Position numbers and translations under genes: made by a program
Notes under the pieces: generated by a model
Database searches by the model: none
What the model was told of the DNA's origin: nothing
The model's input: only the letters and a program-made list of their open reading frames with translations
In this document: piece by piece, positions 1 through 7,408 of the stretch
Layout of the letters: every line of letters starts with the position of its first letter
Position numbering within the stretch: the stretch's first letter is position 1
NCBI GenBank assembly: GCA_944325765.1
Contig: CALVBH010000047.1
Span: 1 to 38,495 of the forward strand
DNA: 38,495 nt
Direction: 5' to 3'
Origin: an uncultured Bacteroidales bacterium
GTDB lineage: Bacteria > Bacteroidota > Bacteroidia > Bacteroidales > UBA932

Positions 1-1076
1 TCATATTCGACGAAGTACAGTTCTGCCCCCGTGCCCGTGCAGCCATCAAGCATTTGGTGGCAGACAGACGTTATGACTACATTGAAACAGGCTCGCTTAT
101 TTCCATCAAGAAGAATGTCAAGGACATTATGTTGCCATCCGAAGAACATACCATTGAAATGTTTCCGATGGACTTTGAGGAGTTCCTGTGGGCGATGGGT
201 GATGAAATGCTGATGCCTTACATCCGGATGCGGTTTGACAAACTTCTTCCGATGGAGGCTTTCCATCGCCGGACAATGGACTATTTCCGGCAATATCTGA
301 TTGTCGGAGGAATGCCACAGGCTGTACTGAAATATGTGGAAACACGGGATTTTGAAAAAGTGGATGAGGTGAAGCGCGACATATTGGCTCTTTACCGCAA
401 TGACATCCGCAAATATGCTGACAATCAGGAAACTAAAGTCGCAGCTATCTTTGAGGAAATTCCGGGACAATTACAGAAGCAAGAAAAGAAGTTTGTCTTG
501 TCCGCATTGCAGAGTGAAGCCCGTATGCGTGATTATTCGCAGGCTTTCTTCTGGCTGAATGACGCTAAAATCATCAACTGCTGTTATAATTCGACAGCAC
601 CGAGCATCGGGCTGAAACTGAATGAAGAACGTACTACGATGAAATGCTATATGGGCGACACTGGACTGCTCATCAGCCACGCCTTTGACGAACGTGGGAT
701 AGTAAGTGCGGACCTTTACCGGAAACTGATGTTTGACAAGCTGGAAGTGAACGAGGGAATGCTGGTGGAGAATATCGTGGCACAAATGCTTCGGGCGGCA
801 GGACACAAACTTTATTTTTTCAGTAACAGTTCCCGGACATCAGCAGATGACCGTATGGAAATAGACTTCCTGATAGCCAAACCTGTAACGACCAGCAGGC
901 ATAACATTTCACCTATTGAGGTAAAATCCGGACAACGCTACACACTGAACTCATTGAGAAAATGTATTGCCAAATACGGTTCCCAGTTGTCCACACCTTA
1001 CGTGCTTCACGATAAGGATGTGAAAATAGAAGACGGGATTGTGTACCTGCCTTTATATATGACACCGTTGCTTTAA
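1..1076 (+). CDS. AAA-family ATPase with DUF4143-type C-terminus (5' truncated by window)
   Basis: The reading frame is open from base 3, so the gene starts upstream of the window. The first visible residues, IFDEVQ, are a Walker B strand of the AAA_14 type. They are followed by an IETGSLIS segment (sensor-like) and a long C-terminal half ending in a nuclease-like fold with the E-x-K motif IEVKSGQ near 305-311 of the partial protein, as usual for DUF4143 proteins. The Walker A is missing because it lies before the window. Members of this family are common stand-alone accessory genes in Bacteroidota, and their substrate is unknown. The DNA looks AT-richer than the arginine operon that follows, which fits an accessory or transferred gene. 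The family call is good. The role is unknown. Confidence 0.85.
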   Translation, partial: IFDEVQFCPRARAAIKHLVADRRYDYIETGSLISIKKNVKDIMLPSEEHTIEMFPMDFEEFLWAMGDEMLMPYIRMRFDKLLPMEAFHRRTMDYFRQYLIVGGMPQAVLKYVETRDFEKVDEVKRDILALYRNDIRKYADNQETKVAAIFEEIPGQLQKQEKKFVLSALQSEARMRDYSQAFFWLNDAKIINCCYNSTAPSIGLKLNEERTTMKCYMGDTGLLISHAFDERGIVSADLYRKLMFDKLEVNEGMLVENIVAQMLRAAGHKLYFFSNSSRTSADDRMEIDFLIAKPVTTSRHNISPIEVKSGQRYTLNSLRKCIAKYGSQLSTPYVLHDKDVKIEDGIVYLPLYMTPLL

Positions 1077-1093
1077 ATCCATTTGCAGCGATG

Positions 1094-1124
1094 TTGCGGA
1101 TAAACGGGATTTTCATTACTTTTG
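1094..1124 (+). promoter_or_regulatory. Bacteroidota-type promoter (-33 TTG, -7 TACTTTTG)
   Basis: TTG at 1094-1096 is followed after 20 bases by TACTTTTG at 1117-1124, which matches the TAnnTTTG -7 consensus of the primary sigma factor of Bacteroidota. Predicted transcription would start near 1131, about 40 bases before the ATG of the small lipoprotein-like ORF at 1173. The call rests on the motif only. Confidence 0.45.
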
Positions 1125-1172
1125 AACTGAATATAAGACCTTTAAAGGCATCAAGCCTAAAACATCGCTATT

Positions 1173-1304
1173 ATGAAGAAAATATTCCGGGATTCAGCGT
1201 GCCTGACGTTTATTAGGGCTGCGTCCATAATAACGCTCTTATCCCAATGTCAGTCTCCTGCAGGCAGCCGGAAGAAGGCAGACAAATCTGTCATCTTTAT
1301 TTAA
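1173..1304 (+). CDS. Possible small lipoprotein-like peptide, 43 residues
   Basis: This ORF starts MKKIFRDSACLTF and continues through a hydrophobic stretch to LLSQC at about residues 22-26, which resembles a lipoprotein signal peptide with a lipobox-like cysteine at 26. After the cysteine come only 17 residues, rich in Ser, Lys and Arg, before TAA. A promoter-like pair of boxes sits about 50 bases upstream. It could be a genuine tiny lipoprotein, a degraded remnant of a longer one, or chance. It has the same orientation as the arginine operon but has its own predicted start, and a separate -7 box lies between it and argF'. I recognise no homologue. Confidence 0.35.
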   Translation: MKKIFRDSACLTFIRAASIITLLSQCQSPAGSRKKADKSVIFI

Positions 1305-1338
1305 CAAGCAATCCGGCGGATATTCCGCATATTTTCCG

Positions 1339-1346
1339 TAAGTTTG
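1339..1346 (+). promoter_or_regulatory. -7 box TAAGTTTG upstream of argF'
   Basis: TAAGTTTG matches TAnnTTTG and would give a leader of about 55 bases before the argF' ATG at 1407. I found no clear TTTG -33 element at the usual distance, so this is a candidate only. It would drive the whole argF'-B-E-H operon and possibly the sigma factor gene overlapping argH. Confidence 0.4.
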
Positions 1347-1406
1347 TGTCTTTCCGGGAAAGTTCCGGCAGTGTACGTGATTTAAAACGTTTTTACAGAT
1401 ACGATT

Positions 1407-2360
1407 ATGAGACATTTCACCTCGGTAACCCAATTAGGCAGCCTCGACGAGGCTTTCGCCAAAGCCAGATACGTGAAGGAGAACCCGTTCGCCGACCAGG
1501 AGCTCGGGAAAAACAAGACGCTGCTGATGCTGTTCTTCAACTCAAGCCTCAGGACAAGACTCAGCACGCAGAAAGCTGCTATGAACTTAGGTATGAATGT
1601 CATAGTACTTGATGTGAACCAGGGGGCGTGGAAACTGGAGACCGAGCGCGGGGTAATAATGGACGGCGACAAACCGGAACATCTTCTTGAAGCGATACCG
1701 GTGATGGGCTGCTACTGCGACATCATCGGCGTGAGGTCGTTTGCCAGATTCGAAAACAGGGAGGATGACTATAACGAAAAGATACTCAACCAGTTCATAC
1801 AATATTCCGGCAAACCTGTATTCAGTATGGAAGCCGCCACCAGACACCCTCTGCAGACATTTGCGGATATGATAACCATAGAGGAATACAGGAAAAAGGA
1901 AAGGCCTAAGGTGGTTATGACCTGGGCACCGCACCCGAAAGCATTGCCCCAGGCTGTCCCGAACTCGTTTGCGGAAGGGATGAATATAATGGACTGCGAA
2001 TTCGTCATAACTCACCCTCACGGATATGAACTCGACCCTGCCTTCACCGGAAATGCGAGGATAGAATACGACCAGGACAAGGCATTCGAAGGCGCAGACT
2101 TCATCTACGCCAAGAACTGGGCGGCATACACCGGGGAGAACTACGGAAAAGTCATCAGCACCGACCGCAGCTGGACGGTAGACAGCCGTAAGATGGCCCT
2201 TACCGACAATGCGTACTTTATGCATTGCCTCCCGGTGAGGAGGAATATGATAGTGACCGACGAAGTGATCGAAAGTCCGCAGTCGATAGTGATACCGGAA
2301 GCGGCGAACCGTGTGGTGTCCGCACAGACGGTGCTGAAGGAAATCCTCCTGGGGCTTTAG
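1407..2360 (+). CDS. argF': N-succinylornithine carbamoyltransferase
   Basis: This enzyme transfers the carbamoyl group from carbamoyl phosphate to N-succinyl-L-ornithine in the Bacteroides-type arginine pathway. The 317-residue protein has the carbamoyl-phosphate loop FNSSLRTR (44-51), the long conserved block from GAWKLETERG to MDGDKPEH, and HCLPVRR near 272-278. It closely resembles the Bacteroides fragilis enzyme as I remember it. Residue 90 is proline (in GDKPEH). From published work on the family, Pro here marks succinylornithine use and Glu at the equivalent site marks acetylornithine use, so I call the succinyl form. It is the first gene of an argF'-argB-argE-argH cluster. The ATG fits the family length. 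Confidence 0.93.
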   Translation: MRHFTSVTQLGSLDEAFAKARYVKENPFADQELGKNKTLLMLFFNSSLRTRLSTQKAAMNLGMNVIVLDVNQGAWKLETERGVIMDGDKPEHLLEAIPVMGCYCDIIGVRSFARFENREDDYNEKILNQFIQYSGKPVFSMEAATRHPLQTFADMITIEEYRKKERPKVVMTWAPHPKALPQAVPNSFAEGMNIMDCEFVITHPHGYELDPAFTGNARIEYDQDKAFEGADFIYAKNWAAYTGENYGKVISTDRSWTVDSRKMALTDNAYFMHCLPVRRNMIVTDEVIESPQSIVIPEAANRVVSAQTVLKEILLGL

Positions 2361-2367
2361 TATCCCC

Positions 2368-2403
2368 GTGCCATCCGGAACGCAGCCGGGGGGGGGAACT
2401 GCT
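2368..2403 (+). repeat. CHPERSRG-type interspersed repeat, degenerate, with a G9 run
   Basis: The sequence between argF' and argB contains GTGCCATCCGGAACGCAGCC, which in one frame translates to the CHPERSRG signature of a repeat widespread in Bacteroidota. It carries nine consecutive G at 2388-2396. Related copies occur at 15046-15080, 21828-21852 and 21862-21890. It sits in the only gap of the arg cluster. Confidence 0.6.
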
Positions 2404-2420
2404 AAAAGACAAAAACCGAT

Positions 2421-3221
2421 ATGCATATAAAAGTTTTCAAAATAGGGGGCAATGTCGTCGACAACCCTCAAAAACTGGAAAAATTCGCGGCAGATTTCGC
2501 GGCAGTACCCGGAGCCAAGGTACTGATACACGGAGGCGGAGCCATAGCCAGCCAGATGCAGAAGAAACTCGGCTTCGAACCGGTGATGATAGAAGGCCGG
2601 AGAGTAACCGATGCCGACACCCTCAGGATAGTCACGATGGTATATGCCGGGTGGTGCAACAAGAGCATAGTGGCACTGCTGCAGAAAAACGGATGCAACG
2701 CCATAGGCCTTTCAGGAGCGGATGCAGGAGTGATAAAGGCCGTGAAAAGACCGCCGGTCAGGCTTGCCTCTACAGGGGAAACGGTGGACTACGGCTTCGT
2801 GGGAGACCTGAAAGCGGAAAACATCGACGGAGGATTCATAACAGGACTCATAGAAACCGGACTGACACCTGTTTTCTGCGCCATAACATATACGGCTGAC
2901 GGACAGCTGCTCAATACCAATGCAGACACCGTGGCTTCCGGCATAGCGGTAAGTCTCTCGAAAAACCACCAGGTGCATCTGGTCTACTGTTTCGAAAAGG
3001 ACGGAGTCCTGGCCGACAGAGACGATGATTCGAGCCTGATACGCCGGATCGACCCTGAGCTTTTCAGTCAGCTTAAGGCAAATGGCACAGTGGCTGACGG
3101 TATGCTGCCCAAACTCGAAAATGCGTTCAGGGCCATATCCGACGGAGTGGAGAAAGTGGTAATCAAGAATTCCCGAAACATCACCAACGATCTGGGGACG
3201 GAACTCGTCTCAGGGAAATAA
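2421..3221 (+). CDS. argB: Acetylglutamate kinase family (likely acts on N-succinylglutamate)
   Basis: This amino-acid kinase phosphorylates the gamma-carboxyl of N-acylglutamate, the committed step to ornithine. The 266-residue protein shows the kinase fold motifs: FKIGGNVV at 6-13 (phosphate loop with Lys), HGGGAIAS at 38-45, and NTNADTVASGIAVSLS at about 165-180. The C-terminal part has the ADGMLPKLENAFRAI lysine motif. The length is typical of Bacteroidota ArgB. Because its neighbour is a succinylornithine carbamoyltransferase, the natural substrate is probably the succinyl rather than the acetyl derivative (inference). It lies 60 bases after argF' and 13 before argE. Confidence 0.93.
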   Translation: MHIKVFKIGGNVVDNPQKLEKFAADFAAVPGAKVLIHGGGAIASQMQKKLGFEPVMIEGRRVTDADTLRIVTMVYAGWCNKSIVALLQKNGCNAIGLSGADAGVIKAVKRPPVRLASTGETVDYGFVGDLKAENIDGGFITGLIETGLTPVFCAITYTADGQLLNTNADTVASGIAVSLSKNHQVHLVYCFEKDGVLADRDDDSSLIRRIDPELFSQLKANGTVADGMLPKLENAFRAISDGVEKVVIKNSRNITNDLGTELVSGK

Positions 3222-3234
3222 GACGGAAACGGAG

Positions 3235-4395
3235 ATGGATATTCATACACTTACGGAAAGTGCGGCTGAAATGCTCAGAGGGATGGTGGCGATACCGTCC
3301 GAGTCCTTCCACGAGGAAAAGGTCTGCAGCTACATCTCTGAAACGCTGGAAGCCAGAGGTATAAGGCATACGAGGATAAAGAACAACATCATAGCCGCCA
3401 ACCTCTGCCCCGCCCCGTCCGCACCGACTCTGATGCTCTGCGCACATATGGACACTGTACCGGTGTGCGACGGCTATGACATAGACCCATACAATCCCGA
3501 TCGGGAGCAGGTTGGGGAAATCTTCGGCTGCGAGCCCTCCGAAATCGTCTGCGGTCTCGGCAGCAACGATGACGGCGGCTCCGTCGTCTCGCTATGCGCC
3601 GCATTCCAATATTATTACGGGGAAAAGCTGCCTGTCAACCTGGTCCTGGTGCTGAGCAGCGAGGAAGAACGGTCAGGACCGGACGGAATGAGCCTGGTAT
3701 GGGAGCATTTCTCCGAAATTCCCGGACTCGAAAATGTCCGGAAGCCGGAGTGGGCCATAGTCGGAGAGCCTACGGAAATGAAGGCGGCCACATCGGAAAG
3801 AGGGCTTCTGGTCATCGACGGGACAGCTGAAGGTGTCAGCGGGCACGCAGCGCGAGGAGAAGGCGTGAATGCCATCTACATAGCCCTGGAAGACATACGC
3901 AGGCTCAGGGAATACGAATTCAGCCGGATTTCTCCGAGGATGGGCAAGGTAAGGCTGTCTGTCACCCAGATAGATGCAGGCACGGCACACAATGTCATAC
4001 CGGACAAATGCCGCTTTGTAGTGGACATCCGCCCGACCGAAATGTATTCCAACGCTGAAATACTGGAAAACCTACGCGAAATATGCCAAAGCAGTCTGGC
4101 TGCCAGGAACTTGAAAAACAGGTCCTCGGCTACGCGCGATGACTCCCCGCTTTTGGACAGCATCTCGGCCGCAGGTATCGGAACATTCTCTTCTCCAACC
4201 ACTTCCGACTGGATAAGGATAGGATGCGATGCCGTCAAGATCGGCCCCGGAAAGTCCGAAAGGTCCCACAAGAAGAATGAATTTATCACCAAAAAAGAAA
4301 TTTCGGACGGAATAAATGGCTATATTGCGATATTGAAACACTTTTTCGACAATAGGAAATTCGATTATGGCGACACTCTGGAGCAAAGGCACTAA
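3235..4395 (+). CDS. argE: M20-family N-acyl-ornithine/citrulline deacylase
   Basis: This zinc-dependent deacylase removes the acyl group from an arginine-pathway intermediate. Here that is most likely N-succinylcitrulline, because the carbamoyltransferase acts before deacylation. The 386-residue M20 protein shows the metal-site pattern HMD at 71-73, the bridging Asp in GSNDDGG (112), the catalytic Glu pair in SSEEERSGPDG (143-145), the lid-domain GHAARGEG, and a C-terminal metal His in KSERSHKKNEF. It has no signal peptide, so it is cytosolic. Its end overlaps argH by 29 bases, which suggests translational coupling. Succinyl-diaminopimelate desuccinylase is the close alternative, but the context favours ArgE. 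Confidence 0.88.
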   Translation: MDIHTLTESAAEMLRGMVAIPSESFHEEKVCSYISETLEARGIRHTRIKNNIIAANLCPAPSAPTLMLCAHMDTVPVCDGYDIDPYNPDREQVGEIFGCEPSEIVCGLGSNDDGGSVVSLCAAFQYYYGEKLPVNLVLVLSSEEERSGPDGMSLVWEHFSEIPGLENVRKPEWAIVGEPTEMKAATSERGLLVIDGTAEGVSGHAARGEGVNAIYIALEDIRRLREYEFSRISPRMGKVRLSVTQIDAGTAHNVIPDKCRFVVDIRPTEMYSNAEILENLREICQSSLAARNLKNRSSATRDDSPLLDSISAAGIGTFSSPTTSDWIRIGCDAVKIGPGKSERSHKKNEFITKKEISDGINGYIAILKHFFDNRKFDYGDTLEQRH

Positions 4396-5656
4396 GGCTT
4401 CCGACATAGTGGAAAACTTCACTGTAGGAAACGACAGGAAACTGGATATGGCATTGGCAAAATACGACGTCATCGGGTCCAAGGCCCATATCAGGATGCT
4501 GGAATCCATCGGGCTGCTGACTGCAGACGAACTGGAATCCCTGACGGAAGCATTGGACCGAATTCTCGAAGAAATAGAGCGCGGCGAATTCTCTCTGGAA
4601 GACGATGTCGAAGACATCCACTCCCAGGTAGAGCTGCTTCTGACACGCAGGCTCGGGGATGTAGGAAAGAAAATCCATTCGGGCCGTTCGCGGAACGACC
4701 AGGTCCTGGTGGATATAAAGCTGTTCCTTCGCGAGGAGCTCGGCAAAATCAGGACGGAAGTACTCGGTCTGTTCGGAATCCTGCAGGATCTCAGCGAAAG
4801 GCACAAGGATGTGATGCTTCCGGGCTACACTCACGGACAGGTGGCTATGCCGTCTTCGTTCGGGCTGTGGTTCGGAGCCTACGCCGAGGCCCTGGCCGAT
4901 GATATGTATATGCTCCGCGGTGCGTATCATCTCGTGAACCAGAATCCTTTGGGCTCCGCAGCCGGTTACGGGAATTCCTTTCCCCTCGACAGAGAGATGA
5001 CCACCCGCCTCCTGGGCTTCGAAGACCTTGACTACAATGTCGTGGCAGCCCAGCTGAGCAGGGGCAAGTCGGAAAAGGCCGTGGCATCTGCCATAGGCAG
5101 CATAGCATTGACCCTCAATAAATTCGCCTCTGACTGCTGCCTGTATATGTGTCCTAATTTCGGTTTCATTTCTTTCCCGGACGAGCTGACCACCGGATCG
5201 AGCATTATGCCGCACAAGAAAAACCCAGACGTGTGGGAAATAATCAGAGGCGACTGCAACAGGATACTTTCTTCCGAAAACGAGATTTCCCTGCTTTGCA
5301 GCAATATGGCACACGGATACCACAGGGATTTCCAGCTGCTCAAGGACATTCTTTTCCCGGCACTGGAGCTGATGCACAAATGTCTGGAAATGACGGGATT
5401 TATGCTGAAAGAGGTGCGGGTAAACCGACATATCCTCGACTCACCTGTCTACGACTATCTTTTCACTGTCGAGGAGGTAAACAGAAGGGCTCTGGCCGGA
5501 ATGCCTTTCCGGGATGCATACAAGAGTGTAGGCATCGAAGTGAACGAAGGCCGTTTCCACGCCGACAAGACAGTGAGTCACACGCATATCGGCAGCATCG
5601 GCAATCTGTGCAATGACCGTATAGCACTCAAAATGAAAAAGGCATCGGAGTGGTAG
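4367..5656 (+). CDS. argH: Argininosuccinate lyase
   Basis: This enzyme splits argininosuccinate to arginine and fumarate, the last step of arginine synthesis. The 429-residue protein belongs to the fumarase/aspartase superfamily. It begins LWSKGTKASDIVENFTVGND, has HSGRSRNDQV at about 104-113, and has the superfamily signature GSSIMPHKKNPD near 275-287 with the catalytic serine in the flexible loop. The ATG at 4367 lies inside the end of argE and is preceded by AGGAAA. The stop overlaps the start of the ECF sigma factor gene. The argG, argC and argD genes are not in the window and must lie elsewhere. Confidence 0.95.
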   Translation: MATLWSKGTKASDIVENFTVGNDRKLDMALAKYDVIGSKAHIRMLESIGLLTADELESLTEALDRILEEIERGEFSLEDDVEDIHSQVELLLTRRLGDVGKKIHSGRSRNDQVLVDIKLFLREELGKIRTEVLGLFGILQDLSERHKDVMLPGYTHGQVAMPSSFGLWFGAYAEALADDMYMLRGAYHLVNQNPLGSAAGYGNSFPLDREMTTRLLGFEDLDYNVVAAQLSRGKSEKAVASAIGSIALTLNKFASDCCLYMCPNFGFISFPDELTTGSSIMPHKKNPDVWEIIRGDCNRILSSENEISLLCSNMAHGYHRDFQLLKDILFPALELMHKCLEMTGFMLKEVRVNRHILDSPVYDYLFTVEEVNRRALAGMPFRDAYKSVGIEVNEGRFHADKTVSHTHIGSIGNLCNDRIALKMKKASEW

Positions 5657-6216
5657 ACAGTCTTCTGATAACCGAACTCAACGCAGGAAGCAGAAAGGCT
5701 TTTTCCGCACTGTACGACAAATATGCCGGTATGGTGTACGGTTTTGCGTGCTCCGTACTCAAGAACGAAACTCTCGCCGAAGACATCACCCAGCTGTGTT
5801 TCATGCAGCTTTGGGAACACAAGGAAAGCATTTCTGCCGGGAAAAATCTTCCCGCCTGGCTTTATGTGAGCGCACGCAACGCCATCTACAAGGAATTGCG
5901 CCGGCAGGTCACAGCCACGAAATACATCGACTTTGCGGCGCTGCATTCGGAAAATTCACAGAGGGCATCCGAAGGGGATGCCGACTTCAATCTGATACAC
6001 AACGAGATGAACAGAGTCATAGACTCGCTTCCCGAGATCAGGAGAAAAGTGTTTGTTATGAAAATGTTCCAGGAAATGTCGGTCAGGGAAATCGCCGAAA
6101 CGCTCGGCATTTCGACCAAAACTGTCGAAACACACCTCCACAGAGCCTACAGCGCGTTGCGCGAAGACATCGCGAAAATCATACTGGCTGCCGTACTCGG
6201 CATTTTCATTTCCTGA
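5650..6216 (+). CDS. ECF-type RNA polymerase sigma factor of the PUL
   Basis: This 188-residue sigma-70 family protein has region 2 at about 12-78 (MVYGFACSVLKNETLAEDITQ, then the -10 helix with LWEHK) and region 4 at about 118-178, with the helix-turn-helix MSVREIAETLGISTKTVETH. It has no region 1.1 or 3, as expected for ECF factors. The start is GTG at 5650, overlapping the argH stop by seven bases. No upstream start exists in this frame, so the gene looks translationally coupled to argH. With FecR (6336) and an STN-bearing SusC (7409) it forms the classic trans-envelope signalling set. It likely drives the SusC operon. Its target promoter is unknown. Confidence 0.9.
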   Translation: MVDSLLITELNAGSRKAFSALYDKYAGMVYGFACSVLKNETLAEDITQLCFMQLWEHKESISAGKNLPAWLYVSARNAIYKELRRQVTATKYIDFAALHSENSQRASEGDADFNLIHNEMNRVIDSLPEIRRKVFVMKMFQEMSVREIAETLGISTKTVETHLHRAYSALREDIAKIILAAVLGIFIS

Positions 6217-6335
6217 CGGAAGCCGGCAGGACTCCACGCCTCAGTTCCGGGGTATCCGGCATATAATTTCAAAAAAAACATATTTTTCTGTAAGGAAAAA
6301 ACGGAGTTGCGGATACATAATGTAAAAGCCGAAAA

Positions 6336-7313
6336 ATGAATATCCGCGAATTTTCCAGAATCCTCGAAAAATTCTTCCAGGGGTCGTCTTCCTCAGAAGA
6401 CAACAGGCTCCTGAGGGATCTGCCCGAGCAGGAAATGGAGACATTGTTCGACGAATATGCCAGGAGCAAATGGGAAAATGCCGGACAGGCAATTCCGGAA
6501 GACGTCAGGATCAGAATAAAGGACAAACTGTTCCGCAAGATACAGGATGCCGGATCAGGTCACGGTATGCAATCCCCTAAAAAGATATTCATACGGGTGG
6601 CAATAGCGGCCGGCATATGCCTTGCCGCAATCCTCGGCTATACTGCCGCCGAATACGGACATCGTCAGCAGACTTTCGAAGTCATTGCCGACAGGGGACA
6701 GAAAAGTTCGGTGACACTTCCGGACGGCACCGCGGTGACATTGAATTCGGCGAGCCGGATTACCTGGCGGTCGGACTACAACAGGAAAAACAGGACTGTC
6801 GGACTCGAAGGCGAAGCATATTTCGAGGTGGCGAAGAATGAAAAGGTCCCGTTTACGGTCCGGACCGGTAAAATGGACGTCACGGCATTGGGTACCGAAT
6901 TCGACGTCAAGGCATATGAAGAAGATCCATATGTTACCGCCACTCTCGTCAAGGGAAGCATCCGGGCCGACTTCGACGGACAGAGCGAAATACTCGTCCC
7001 GGACCAGTACATAGTCGTAGACAAGACGACAGGAAAATCGGAAGTAGTCACGGCTGAGAATCCGGAATATCTCGTCCCGTGGAAAAACGACGAACTGCTC
7101 TTTGCCGGGGAAACACTGGAAGAAATAGCGCTGGTTCTCGAAAGAATGTACGACATGGAAGTCGTGTTCATGGACGAGGCGGCCAAGGATTTTTCCTACA
7201 CCGGACTCATCCGCAACAGTTCCCTGCACAACGTTCTGGAACTGATTTCCGGAACATCGCCGGTCAGATATACCATTTCGGGGAATATCATAGCCTTTTC
7301 GGATGCCGACTGA
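6336..7313 (+). CDS. FecR-family anti-sigma factor
   Basis: This is an inner-membrane regulator of the neighbouring ECF sigma factor. The 325-residue protein has a cytoplasmic N-terminus (1-83) that should bind sigma, one membrane span at about 84-104 (IFIRVAIAAGICLAAILGY), a periplasmic FecR domain at about 112-210 (SVTLPDGTAVTLNSASRI, GEAYFEVAK, TALGTEFDVKAY), and a C-terminal DUF4974-like domain at about 245-325. The STN domain of SusC would contact the periplasmic part when ligand binds. It lies 119 bases after the sigma gene. That gap has A/T-rich stretches but no TAnnTTTG box that I can see. Confidence 0.92.
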   Translation: MNIREFSRILEKFFQGSSSSEDNRLLRDLPEQEMETLFDEYARSKWENAGQAIPEDVRIRIKDKLFRKIQDAGSGHGMQSPKKIFIRVAIAAGICLAAILGYTAAEYGHRQQTFEVIADRGQKSSVTLPDGTAVTLNSASRITWRSDYNRKNRTVGLEGEAYFEVAKNEKVPFTVRTGKMDVTALGTEFDVKAYEEDPYVTATLVKGSIRADFDGQSEILVPDQYIVVDKTTGKSEVVTAENPEYLVPWKNDELLFAGETLEEIALVLERMYDMEVVFMDEAAKDFSYTGLIRNSSLHNVLELISGTSPVRYTISGNIIAFSDAD

Positions 7314-7346
7314 TGAAGGCCGCCGCACACCGGAAACCGGATAAAG

Positions 7347-7380
7347 CACCATATACACTGAAACACCATATACACTAAAA
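7347..7380 (+). repeat. Tandem 17-base repeat, two copies, in the fecR-susC gap
   Basis: CACCATATACACTGAAA (7347-7363) is followed directly by CACCATATACACTAAAA (7364-7380), with one mismatch. The pair lies 28 bases before the susC ATG, where a promoter or operator for the ECF-controlled operon would be expected. No TAnnTTTG box is present here, which is compatible with an alternative sigma factor. Confidence 0.75.
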
Positions 7381-7408
7381 CACCGCATTCATTAAATCAA
7401 CCGACAAT

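Larger units (their letters stand above)
1077..1406. other. 330-base gap between ATPase gene and argF'
   Basis: The gap holds two promoter-like sites and one 43-codon lipoprotein-like ORF, listed separately. I see no hairpin with a T-run, no tRNA and no long repeat in it. Confidence 0.6.

Noticed and set aside
2225..2899. Open frame containing the CHPERSRG translation across argF'-argB
   Set aside because: Chance reading through the interspersed repeat and argB in another frame. argB is well supported.
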